DNA of 64,000 nucleotides from Sphagnum compactum. Its lineage: Eukaryota; Bryophyta; Sphagnopsida; Sphagnales. Position 1 is the stretch's first letter, and each line of letters starts with the position of its first letter. A program made the translations under genes and the position numbers. Below the pieces are notes generated by a model, which worked only from the letters and a program-made list of their open reading frames with translations, was not told where the DNA came from and made no database searches. Shown here one piece after another: positions 12,292-23,639 of this stretch. The stretch lies in assembly GCA_965153455.1 (NCBI GenBank), contig OZ234498.1, positions 6,696,001-6,760,000 on the forward strand. The letters are read 5' to 3'.

Positions 12292-14426
12292 TACGGTTTT
12301 TGTTATTATGAATGCACCCAAATGTTCCTTTTAATTGACTTACAATTTGACTATAAATCTAAATATAATGCCCAGGCTATTAATGGCAAACGTTTTCCTC
12401 TTCCCATACAAAAGGCCATCACAAATATGATGAACCGCAGTAGTCAAATATTGCTAGCTAAAATTCTTAAATTATATTTCCATTTTGTGAGATGTTTTTT
12501 CAAATTTTGTACAACTATAATGAAACTATGGTACGTAATTTTTTTACATTAACTCTATAATTCTAGCAAAAATACAAAAATAACTATTGCAGGAAAGATA
12601 TTGAAAGAAATCAAATCAACAAACTTCATTATTCTCCATTTCTTCACTCTAGTAATCAACTCTATAAATATGTTCCTCAACAAAAACATCTCTAAGATCT
12701 ATCTTCAAAAACAAAACACAACTTTATTTTGAACTTCTAACAATTATTTTGTTCTACACTATAAGAACTATAACTTTTTTGCCATATTTTCCTTCTTGTC
12801 TCCTACTCTACCTTTTTATTCTTCCTTTATTGGAAGGCGCTACTCTTCCTTCCAAAAAAACTTCAAATCCTAACAAAACAATGTTTTCATAAATCCTTAT
12901 CAACCATAATTAGATTGCAACAAAATTTTAATCCTAATAAGACATGTTCCCATAAGTCCTTATTAATCTATGCATCTGGTTTGTTATGTCTACATTGCTA
13001 TAATCTATTTTACCTTAACACACTAACTTTGTTCTAACAAGCAACATACATAAATAATTATAATTCATTTATCATTGAAATGTAGTTCATACCTAACACA
13101 TTACAATTGCATTGCAACTAACATTAACACACTGCAATTACAATGCCACTAGCACCATGTGACAAAAAAATGTGCAATTTTAATACAAATTAAACTACAA
13201 CCTACATTCATACACAATGATGGTTTTTAAATAAAATGCATCACATGGAGTATTGAAATTAGATTTAGCATATTTGGTCTCTTATTTCACCTTTGTTGTT
13301 TTAACATTTGTTTTGCATGTCTTATTTTGATTCATTACACAATAAACAATATATTTAATGACAATTATTAACAAACTAGCAAAATTGTATAACATTACAT
13401 GTACATGTTTTGTACTTAATTATATATATTTGAACACACCGACCATTTTATTTTTGAAAAAACCTTATCTTTTATGTGCAACTTTGATTTTGATGGATTC
13501 AAACATTATCAACAAATCCCTATATAGAACAAAAACAATTTTAAAAAATGAAAGTTAGAATAAATGCACAAATAACACATGTTTGAATAAACTAGTTATG
13601 CTTCAATTCCACCTTTCACCCCAAAATCCAACTGTTCAAACACAAACAAATTCACAACATGATTTTTTGTCACAATTTTTTTCACCCCTCCCAAATCCGC
13701 CCAAATTCCACACTTCCGAATTTCAAATTTCAAGTTGTAATGTAATTACATACTAGTTGTTCACAATGACCACATGTATGACTTAGTTAACATGGGTGAT
13801 TTGGCTAATATGTCTAAATGTTGGTTTCACAAATTTGATTGTTTTGGTTCACATGTTTATTAGATGTTAGGTCTTAGAAAACAAAAGCCCTCTCCTTTCA
13901 TTCATCTTGAATTTCTTGAGAATAGGCATAAGCACACAAAGGTTATTGATGTAAAAGGGGAGATCTATTAACTTATTATCACATTTCATTTGCTTTTACA
14001 TATCCAATCCAAATTTCATATTTTCACATTTCAAATTTCAAATTGAAATTTAATTGCATATTAGTTGGTCATAATGATCTTGTATACATGTGAACAATCC
14101 TAATAACATTGATAATGTAATGTGCATCCTAATGGAATTGATAATACAATGTATACATTGCTTCAATCTCACTTAAGGAGTACATTTTTAATCAATTATA
14201 TAGTTTGCGTGTGATGTGATATTGTGGTTGCAACATAATTCACACTTGCTAATCATATCACATTTGAACAATAGTTTCAAAATAGTGAAAGAATAATTTT
14301 TATATAGTCAAAACTTAGTGGCATAACTAATTGTATCACTAGGAATCTTGGTTGATAACTAGTTGCAAAAAAGTAAAAATTGTTAGATCTAATGGACAAC
14401 AACAATTAATTACATATGAATAATTG
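12292..14426. other. AT-rich intergenic DNA, possible CACTA-like end
   Basis: No gene. CACTATAAGAACTATAAC at 12758 resembles the CACTA termini found elsewhere in the window, and GCAACTAAC and GTTGCAAC words follow at 13.1 and 14.2 kb. No matching right end was found, so no element is called. Confidence 0.3.
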
Positions 14427-14738
14427 CATATGCATGTGAAAAATCGTCACCACCATATGAATTATCATAATTTAAACTATCCAAATTTTTACACTTAAAT
14501 TGATTCCATGTAGATTTTGTATTTGGTAAATAATAAAATTGAAATCCTTGAATCATGTGTCCAAAAATCATAACTATGAATATGCTCACATGTGAAAAAT
14601 GATCATCACTATAGGAATTATCATAATTTGAATTATCCAAATTTTCACATTTAAATTGGTTATATGTAGATTCTGTATTTAGTAAATAACAAAAACAAAG
14701 TGCTTGACTCTTGTGTCCAAAAAATGGTACCTTAACCA
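14427..14738 (-). repeat. tandem duplication, two 156-bp units
   Basis: Two adjacent units share the order GTGAAAAAT, GAATTATCATAATTT, TATCCAAATTTT, TAGATT.TGTATTT and TGTGTCCAAAAA. The period is 156 bp, exactly 52 codons, and one minus-strand frame stays open through both units (113 codons, 14751 to 14410), so the peptide is repeated, e.g. NQFKCENLD and NQFKCKNLD. No known protein was recognised. Confidence 0.75.
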
Positions 14739-15034
14739 TGAATATGCTCAAAATAAAAAATGTGTAATGGAAAAGATGATTTCAAGAATACAAGAACTTG
14801 GATTAAGTAAAATACAACAAACTAACAAACTTTACCCATATTCAAAACAATTAGCATTTAAATATTAGTGGTGAACTTTTAAGTCCAAAATGGTAAACCC
14901 ACCAAAAATAATAGACTCCTTAAAATATTTCCAAAAATAGCATAAATAAATCATATTTAATGTTTTAAAATCTTAACTATTAGTTTAAATCTTATCATTA
15001 TATTTTTGGTATAAAAAGTAAATAATAGATTTCA

Positions 15035-15262
15035 GTGGTCAAATCTTGTAATCAAATCTAATAATCAAAATTTGAGAATAAAATCCTATAATCCAATCCT
15101 ATAATGAAATCTCTTATAGTCCAATCTCCAACAATAAAATTCATGTACTTGAATCTCATATAATCAAATATCTTATAGTCAAATCTCTTGCAATCAAATT
15201 AATCAAATCTTTTACATTCAAATATCCAATAGTCCAATCTCTTATAGTCAAATGTCCTATAC
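15035..15262 (+). repeat. degenerate short tandem repeat, about 16-bp unit
   Basis: Variants of AATCTCTTATAGTCAA recur about 14 times with differing linkers (AATCCTATAATCC, AATATCTTATAGTC, AATCTCTTGCAATC). No gene lies within it. The flanks 14739-15034 and 15263-15324 are AT-rich and unassigned. Confidence 0.7.
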
Positions 15263-15324
15263 AAAAAAATCATAATAGTTTTCTAACCTTTTACATTAGA
15301 GTCATGAACTTCCTTCCCAAATTA

Positions 15325-15760
15325 ATAGTAAATAGTCCCACATAAGTGGCCATGGTGGTGGACAACTTAAACACATTATTAGCAATGCCCTTGCACACCC
15401 ACTTTTTCCACACAAACCAACAACAAGATCCTTTTCCAAAATTGAATGACATATAAGTGTAAAGAAATCTAAGAGGTGTTGTTGATTGTAATGACTTCAT
15501 TTGCATTAATAAATAAGAAATTTAACACAATTATGAAAATTCGAGTAAACTTTAACAACAATTCATTCATGCATTAAATAATTTCCCAACCTACATAGTC
15601 ACTTCAATGTTTTAAAAGTGTGTGCTTGACCTTAAGCACCATAAACAAGTCTTCTAAACATACAAACATTATCATTGGTTGGCCCTTAAACGTAAGATGA
15701 TAGATCAAAACAAATTGGACAAACTTTTATTTCTTCTCACATAAAAGTTCTTGTACAACC
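15325..15760 (-). pseudogene. decayed hAT-family transposase, relic 2 (N-terminal half)
   Basis: Reading leftwards: FKGQPM, LEDLFMVLKVKHTLLKH, DYVGWEI, then NANEVITIN, a stop, ISLHLYVIQFWKR. This matches the part of the hAT family that carries the first catalytic acidic residue, where intact relatives have a DEVTTIDN-like block followed by SWISVHVYVVQ.WKRVPIL. Here the Asp is replaced by Asn and at least three stops interrupt about 140 codons. The zinc-ligand, RNase H and dimerisation parts expected further left were not found, so the copy is a fragment as well as decayed. Orientation agrees with relics 1 and 3. Confidence 0.7.
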
Positions 15761-16106
15761 AAATCCAAAATGGAAGGACATTCAAACTTGATGTAAATCT
15801 TTTCATTATATTGATGTTGGTGTTTATGGTTGAAAAGAGGACCCAATCTTGACCCTTCAACTACCAACCTTGGTTTTGTGCCTAGTTATACACTTTAGCA
15901 AGTTATCAAGCTTGGGGGGGTGTAGTCATAATAAAAGGAGCCATTGGTGGCAAGGTCAAAATCCTTATAAATGACTACAATGTATATGTGACCTTCATGT
16001 ATTGGTTTATTAAATATCAAAACTAAATTTAAAATATAACTTTTTACCTTTTTAAAATAATATAGTTTGAACTAGACATTGATATTGAGGTCAAATATGG
16101 TCCACA

Positions 16107-16137
<31 letters not shown>

Positions 16138-18060
16138 CATCATCATCATCATTTGGCTTTGAACCATGATCACACATTTTTAATTATGATCATTAAGGAT
16201 GTTTAAAATTTGAATTGACAACATCCTTGTACATGAACATAAAAGGATAAATGCATGTGGCCCTTATATCAAATATGTTTGAACCCACAATAAATGTAAG
16301 AACATTTGATGAAAATTTGAATAACAAAAACACATCCAATTTTAATGGTGTTGAAAACCATTAGGTTAACAATTATTTTGTGTATGACAAGGGATTTCAA
16401 TAACATAATGAAATGATTTCAAATTTGTGGGATTCAAACTTCATGAATAAAATTCTAAAAGATGGATAATTATTTCATGAAATACAATAAATGATTTTTT
16501 TCAAAATAATGAAAATATGATTTTCATGAGTGCTTTTGGCTCTTTTTATTATGATTGAATGTAAAGATTAGGAGTTTTTCCTTGCCTTCAACCTTTGAGC
16601 AAATTGAACATTACACAAGTGCACATTGCCTTTCACATTGACTATCGATTCAACCCAATAAAAATGTGTGACTCCTTTGTGTTGGATCTACTTTGAGTCT
16701 TTGTGTTCACATTTTTCCCTTTTATTATAGTTCTTTTGAATGTGGAGTGATAAACTCTAAACTTGAAGCATCTAAATTAAGGACCGATTCAATTCGAACC
16801 TTAATAAAATTAACAACATTAACAATGTTGCATTCAACAACAACAACAAAATGGGCTTGAACTTGAAATTCCTATGGATTGACAAGAGAACCATTGTGAA
16901 TTGTACAATGCACACACACACACACACACACACACATCCTTTGAATCACAATGTGAATACATTTGTTCAATGAAAAAAAAGAACATGATTCACAAATGAC
17001 AATCAGTGCACATAATGCTTGTAAATTCCATAGTTTAGAGTTCATCATCCTTTTCAACTAAAAGCAATGCAAAAAACTTGAAATTATGCATTTGGTGTTA
17101 CACACATTACAAACTTGTGAATCATGATGGTCCATTGCAAACACAAGCCCCCAAATTCTACCAACTATGAGTTTCATCCTCCAACACAAGTCCACGAACA
17201 CAATGTCACCCCCAAAAGTTACACCAACTTGAATGAATCCAATCTTGTAAAAGGCCTTTTCCACCATCAAAAAATTGTGACACCATCATTCCAAGTTCCA
17301 AAATCTAGACTTTACAAAGCCCTTGGGCCCCTAACACTCAAGTCCCCTAGGTACAAGGGTACATTAACACTAAAGTCCACAAAACCTAATTGCAATGGCA
17401 ACACATTGATGCGAGGGAATGTAGGGGAGGCAAAAAGCCAAGCAATGATGTGAGGAGCTTTAGCAATGGTGGTGGTGATAGAAGAGACGTTGCTAGTACT
17501 TTCATGGGTATTGCCCTAAAATTTGGCAAAAAATGAAATCAAATCAAAAAGCTTACAAGCTTGGAGGTCAAATCTTACATAGCCTTTTGGCGCTTTTTAG
17601 CCAAAACAAATGCTACTCCATGGATGTTACACTTTTGGAAAAGCCCACCGGCCTTTTGTGCTTTGTAAGGCATCCTATAGATACACTAAAATAACCGAGT
17701 AGATTTTTATGCTCATTAGAAATGTCCATTAGTTTTTACCTTGGGTCTTTCTTATATAATAATGATTCTTTCAAAGATTTTGAAAGCTTGAAAAGACCCC
17801 TACTTCACCTGATAAGAGTAATAATTATGTCTACTTGTGACCCAAAAGCACTTGAGAAAGGGGGGGGGGCGAACTTCACTACCGCCTCATCCTAGGCCGC
17901 ATTTTTTTTATTGGCAAAAGTTGCCAAAAAAAAAGAGATTAAAATCAAAATTTTGAAAAAGAAGTGATTTGGAGAGTTTCAATAGCCAGAAGTGAGGGGG
18001 GAAAAAAAGAAGTAAAGTTCCCAAATTTTGTTTATTTTGTTTTCAGTGTTTAGCCATAAA
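15761..18060. other. intergenic DNA with microsatellites
   Basis: Contains (AAT)n at about 16107-16137 running into (CAT)n to 16152, and (CA)n at 16911-16935. Open stretches on opposite strands near 17.06-17.45 kb overlap each other and show no domain. A run of nine or more G lies near 17865. No gene could be supported. Confidence 0.5.
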
Positions 18061-18165
18061 TATTAAAGTTGATTAAAGATTGATACTTCACATCTGGTTT
18101 ATAGCCAGATTTGGCTAAATCTTCCTAGGGATCATTGCCCTTTTTCTACATCTTGATATGGATGA
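18061..18165 (+). mobile_element. short A-tailed dispersed repeat, weak copy 3
   Basis: GGTTTATAGCCAGATTTGGC, TAAATCTTCCTAGGGATCA and TTTTTCTACATCTTGATATGG follow the block order of the repeat at 32.2 and 35.7 kb. The terminal A run is missing, so this copy is 3'-truncated or only distantly related. Confidence 0.3.
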
Positions 18166-19036
18166 TGGTCACTTAGGATACATTAAAAATTTTCTCAAAA
18201 GAAAGCTAATGCTATGCCCCTTATTTGGGTGTGCCCCCACCCTAGGGCCTTACCCTACATATGACACATGCACTGCAAGCCATGAAGCAGAAATCCACAA
18301 TAAGGTCTATGGTTCTCCTATGCCCATTCTGCAATCAATGTTCTCATTGAGTGCTCAATTCAATCCTGAGTTTTAACATTTGATGCCTTAACTTAAGAAA
18401 ATTTCATTACTTTACAGATACCATACCAGTGCATAAGGGTTAAAAGACAAGTTAGGGGATGAAAGAAGGGCTCAGAAGGGGGATGACTTTAGGGATTTCT
18501 TCAATGTGCCCAAATTTTCCTTGGATGGTTTCTTGCTATAACTTATCCCTCATCATCTTGTGTTGCAAATCATGCCAAGTCTAATTATGCTAATGGGTAA
18601 CCCATTCAATACACAGCTGATGATGTTCAGATTTCAGACTCCCTCCCATAATGAGTATTATGGTGGTGGCCTCTGTCATTGGCTCAAGTGTGAACTGTGA
18701 ACCCTAAAATTTTTGGTTTTGAGTTTTTTGAATTTTTATTGAATTTTCAGTGGCAGAGATTATTCAAAAATTCAATATCTTCTGCACCTTAGGTCTAAGA
18801 ATTATGAAATTCCCCTCCATAAAATCCTTCTCACTAAACACTTTCCAGCAATACCTAAAGTTTTAGGCAGATTTTTGTAGTGTAGTTGAAGGGCGCACCT
18901 TATTACATGGAATTTTTCCTGCACATAGGGTGGGCATTTCCAAAGATGTAATGCCTACTCTTGCAAGTGTTTTTTTTTTGTTTTTTGAAAAAATTGCTTT
19001 CATTTTTTCCTCTGATACCAGCTTGGAACCATTGGA

Positions 19037-19068
<32 letters not shown>

Positions 19069-21200
19069 AGATTTGGCCTAGGAGAGTCCAATGGGATTAT
19101 GCCTGTGCTCGGCTTTGCCTTGTGTGAGCCCCGATTCCAATAAAGCTTATGGCCTTGAGCTTTACCCTACAACAAGAGCACAACCCCCATTTCCTTTATT
19201 TTTTTATTTTCTTGACTTTTAATTGAAACTATTGTTCAATATTTCATTGGTTTAAACATTGCGAAACCTCTTTGGCTTTCCAACAGGGCAAAGTGTGCGA
19301 CACTAAACATTGTGGTTTGGGAGATCTCAATGTGACAAACAAAACTAACAAAGAAACTCCTTAGGAGACAGATGAGGCCATTTGTTAATGAGTACATACA
19401 TACTTACTTGATTTTGGGATCACTTTGTACATGGCTACTTGTGAACTTGTCATATATGCTACCTCCCACAGAACTTTGGTGTTAATTTATGATTTCTAAA
19501 ATGAAAGGCTGGAAAAAAATTAAAATGGGATTATCATTGCCTTGACCTTCTAAAAACTAAGGACTAGGTTATGAATGTGCATTGGAAGAATATAGTGCAC
19601 CTTGTACACTTGTTCTTAACTCTCAGTTGGAGTTTTTAAAATGGTGCTGCCCACCCCCCCTCTGTTGAAAAAATTAAATATTTCAACAAAATCTGTCAAT
19701 TGTTATAGGTAGGTGGGTGTAGTAGTAAGTCCAAGGAATTGAGTGGGAATAAGGAGCTTGGTGGTGGGCACTAGTATGGGATCATGTGGCCTAGCACCCA
19801 CCAATGCACCACCCATTGGAAACATGTTATGACTCCCTTGTGAATGAACCACAACTGAGTTGGAACCTTGGGTGACCAATCCTCTAAATCCTCCTACTTC
19901 TACCTCACACTACAAAGGTAACTAACTACCTACATAACTGGGTACCTATGTTATAGGTAAGTAGGTAGGTGATGTAAGTGATTACTAGGTATGTAGGTAG
20001 GAGCTGTGTGACCATGTTGGCCATTAAAGGGATTACACATCAGACCCACTCAATGGACTCCCTAGTGCATGCTCACCTATTGAACTTGCCACAATGAACA
20101 CTAATTTCACAACCCTAGCCTAATACTAAGTCTCTGCTGCTGCTCTAATAAAATGTTGTCATCCTTTGCTTCCCATGATTAATGCTGGCTGTCTGAAGCA
20201 TGGATGACAACTGTAGATGAGATTAGTAGAGTCTTATAGTATTAAGGGAGCAGTTTTCACCATGGCAAGTTCAAATAAGTAAAAAAACTTTTGTAGACAG
20301 GTTGTGATGTAGAAGACCATGGTGGATGTTGGAATTTTTTTCCTGGTTTTTTCTTTCCCATTCAAAAGAGTACGCAAACACAACATATGGGCCCAATGAG
20401 GTTGTGACCATATTAATCAAATTTCAACATAATGGAGCAAAGGGAAGTCCACAGAAAAAGAATTAGAAGAAAATCCCAAGCTAGTGAGTTGTTGGAGGGC
20501 TCAAACCCCATGAAGAAACAGCTAGGTATATAACTTAACTGGGGTTACCTAGCTGGAAAAGCTACCTACCATGGGTTCATTTCTCTATCTTTCTGTCATG
20601 TGGAATATTTCTTAAACACCCTTTCTTGAAAAACGTTTTTGTGAATTGAAGTTGTAGTCATAGTTTTGAATCTCAAAGTTGCAGAAAGATGGTGTAAAGA
20701 TATGCGTATGGTTGAAGGAAAAACATTTTTGAAAAGAAATTCATTACATAAGAATGTAATGCACTCTGCATTACATCTCTGTGTAATGCATCAGCACTGA
20801 AATTGGAGGGGGGTTGGGGAATATAGTTTATAATGGGCAGATACTAACAAAGGAAAAACAGGTCTGGTGCTTTACAGGTCCGGTGCTTTATGTTTTCATA
20901 AAGCTCAATCCCAGCAGGCACCCACCAAGTATTCCGGGAAATTTGTTTTTAACAAATGTGCCTGATTTTCACACCATGTAAAGTCTCCTCAGGGGTGGGC
21001 TCTACCAGATTGGGTGCCGCCCTCAGTTCTGCCTAGCGGGGCCCCAGGGCTTTACCCTTACACACAAAAAGTCATTCCTATCTGTCAGAGTATACCACAC
21101 TGTAGCGTAAGCTTAGTTTCCACATTGACAAAACGAATAGTTATTATTTTTTAAAAATGAATTCGTTTTAAAATTTTTGAAGTTATATATGTTTACATTA
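18166..21200. other. intergenic DNA with short repeats
   Basis: Contains an (AT)13 microsatellite at 19044-19069, a near-palindromic block at about 19925-19970 built from CTACCTAC and GTAGGTAG around GGGTACC, hairpin-like TGCATTACA repeats near 20755-20800, and a short direct repeat GGTCTGGTGCTTTA / GGTCCGGTGCTTTA near 20861-20890. No gene is supportable. Confidence 0.5.
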
Positions 21201-22137
21201 CCTACTATTCTATATAGTAAAGGACGTCCGGATGAAATGAAGCTTTCCATCCATCCGTCCGTCCGTCATCCGTCTCGTCATCCATCCAAACAGAACAAAT
21301 ATATTATTTTACAAAGGGAAAAAATTAGGGAAAAAAAAAACAGAAAAACACTTTAACAATTATAAACTTTTTGTAAACACTTAAACATGAAACAAAAAAG
21401 GGAAATACAGTAAAATAATCTTAAAAGAAAATTAAAAATAGATGACAAAAAATAAGAAACAAAACAGAGAGCAAAAGAAAGAGAAAAAAAACCATACTTG
21501 AAAAAAAAAAAAGGTTTGTCTTGTTTTTCCAAACTTCAAACCTGCATCTAATCAAACAAAAATAAAAAAGTTTTCTTTAATTATTTTTATTATAAAACAT
21601 ATTAGAAAAACTAGAATTTTTTTGGAAAAGAAAATAGAAACTAAATAAATAAATAAACACATAAAAACAGAAAAAAAATGAAGATAGACAGAATAAGAAT
21701 AGAAAAAATTAAAACATGAAACAAACATAAACAAAAAAAAGTAAAAACACAAAAACTATAAAAAAGGAATGGAAACAAATGAAACAAGGAAAGGAAAATA
21801 CAGTAAAATCATTTTAAAAGAAAAAAAATTACAAAAAAGAAGCAACCAAATAAAGAGTAGAAAATAAGAAAAAATAAAACTTATAATAATGAAGAAAAAC
21901 CCTACTTGAAAAAGAATGAGGTGTGTCTTCTTTCTCCAAACTTCAAACTTGCATCAAATAAACAAAAATACAAAAGTGAAAAAGAAACACTTTATTTTTA
22001 TTATACAAAATAATAATAAAAACAGAAAACACATAAAAATATAAATAAATAAATAAAAGTTTAAAAAAAAAACTAAAACATGAACCAAACGTTGTTGAAA
22101 TAACACACCTGTGCATTAGGCATGGGGTTCAAACTAG
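21201..22137 (+). mobile_element. non-autonomous Helitron, 937 bp
   Basis: The left end reads CCTACTATTCTATATAGTAA, close to plant Helitron starts of the TCTACTAT...ATAGTA type, with an A before it. The right end reads CAAACTAG followed by T, the CTRR end with insertion between A and T. A stem-loop lies 11 nt before the end: CCTGTGC (22108-22114), loop ATTAG, GCATGGG (22120-22126). Its two wobble pairs are what C-to-T decay of CCCGTGC/GCACGGG would give. The interior is strongly A-rich on the plus strand and holds an imperfect internal duplication of about 400 bp. It has no Rep/helicase and so depended on a relative for movement. Confidence 0.75.
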
Positions 22138-23639
22138 TAATATTGTGATATGAGCAGTGAAATTGTTCAGAGTGTAGCCTACGATATTATGATGATTTTC
22201 AACATTTCAACTTCATATTTTCACAAAATTTCATTTCACTATTCTGAGGATTATTTAATGACGAATTTGACCTTCGGTTAAGGTCGATACCAATTCTAAT
22301 TAGACCCTGTTTAGAATCCTCTATTAGGTGTAGCAATTTCATGTTCATAAGTTCAATTTGACTGGTATTCTAGAAATTTCCAGCAGTTGGGAGGGGGCCT
22401 AAAAAAAAGGGGAGGGTGAAAAAAAAGAAAAAAGTGAGCACACATTCTCCCCACCTAACAAGTGATTCTTATTGCAATCCCCTTCCCCACATTTTTTTGA
22501 AGAGTGCACTCTCAATCTCTTAGGAGGCTGTACTCAACTTAAAAAGAAAGTGAGGGCCCAGTTGTGGGCTGTGGTCTGGTATGGAAAACCCATTAAAAAT
22601 TGTAGACCACCACAGACAATCAAATCCAACCAACAACCAAATCAGAGGTGTCAAAACATCACTAACCTATAAGTTAGGGATGGACTGGTGTCATGTTTGG
22701 ACGCCTTTTGGGTTCAAGGTCCTTTGATAGCCTAGAATGACCTTTAGCTTGTAACTAGACTTGTCTTTCAATAGATTGGTGGCATCAAATTCATACAAAC
22801 AGCCACCATTGCCCCAATCCTTTATTTAAGGAATTAAACTCTTATAACTTCCATCATAAGTGTTAGATTTATGGTTGATTAACATTCTTTTGTTCATGAA
22901 ACCTTAACATGAGTTGACAACATTATTTTCCTTTTTTACCAACACATCAAGATGGCATGCAATTTTTAATTGTCCTCAACACGTGCGTGTGTCTTCCTTT
23001 TTTTGAACAACTCATTGAATAACAAAAGGTTCAATTTCAAAATTTCATCTTGGCGCATCTATATCATCGTACCTTTTCCAACATGCTTTTTGACACGATA
23101 CCTTACACCCGTCGTGTTCAAATTTTATCATATTTCGGCCCTAGGGCGAGTGCTTGGCTTATAATTTAATCAGGTTTTTTAGCCTTTCAATTATCTTCCT
23201 TAATTTTTTCCATAATGCTTCAAACATGGGTGGGATTACCACATCCTTTAATTGCAAACCTCCTTCGATGTGTGTGCACACATTTTATCGCCCCTATGGT
23301 ATCAGCCTTTTTTTTCATTTTTGGGTTGTGGTGTAGGTGGCAAAAAAAATTATTACATTGATACACGAGTGACAAAGATTGTACAATGTTTCCAAATAAT
23401 TTATAATTGTTACCTCAATAATCAAAGTGTTTTTAGACACATGACCAAAACATTACATAGTCCATCCTAGCAATGATGTGTAAATCTTAGTCTCTATGAA
23501 GTGGCTACTAAATCTCCACCTCTATTACTACTTGGCTATGGATGCTAATTCGTTGAAATAAATCTAACAATAGGCCTAAGTTAATTCAAAGTTATTTAAC
23601 AACATTTCATGAAAAAGAAAGGCACAAAAGTGGCTTCAC
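22138..23639. other. no gene seen
   Basis: AT-rich DNA with poly-A and poly-T patches. Overlapping short frames near 23.0-23.5 kb show no domain. The left TIR of the hAT relic to the right could lie here but was not found. Confidence 0.45.

Noticed and set aside
12758-14350. A second complete CACTA element starting CACTATAAGAA
   Set aside because: No matching right end; CACTAGGAATC at 14,338 points the wrong way.
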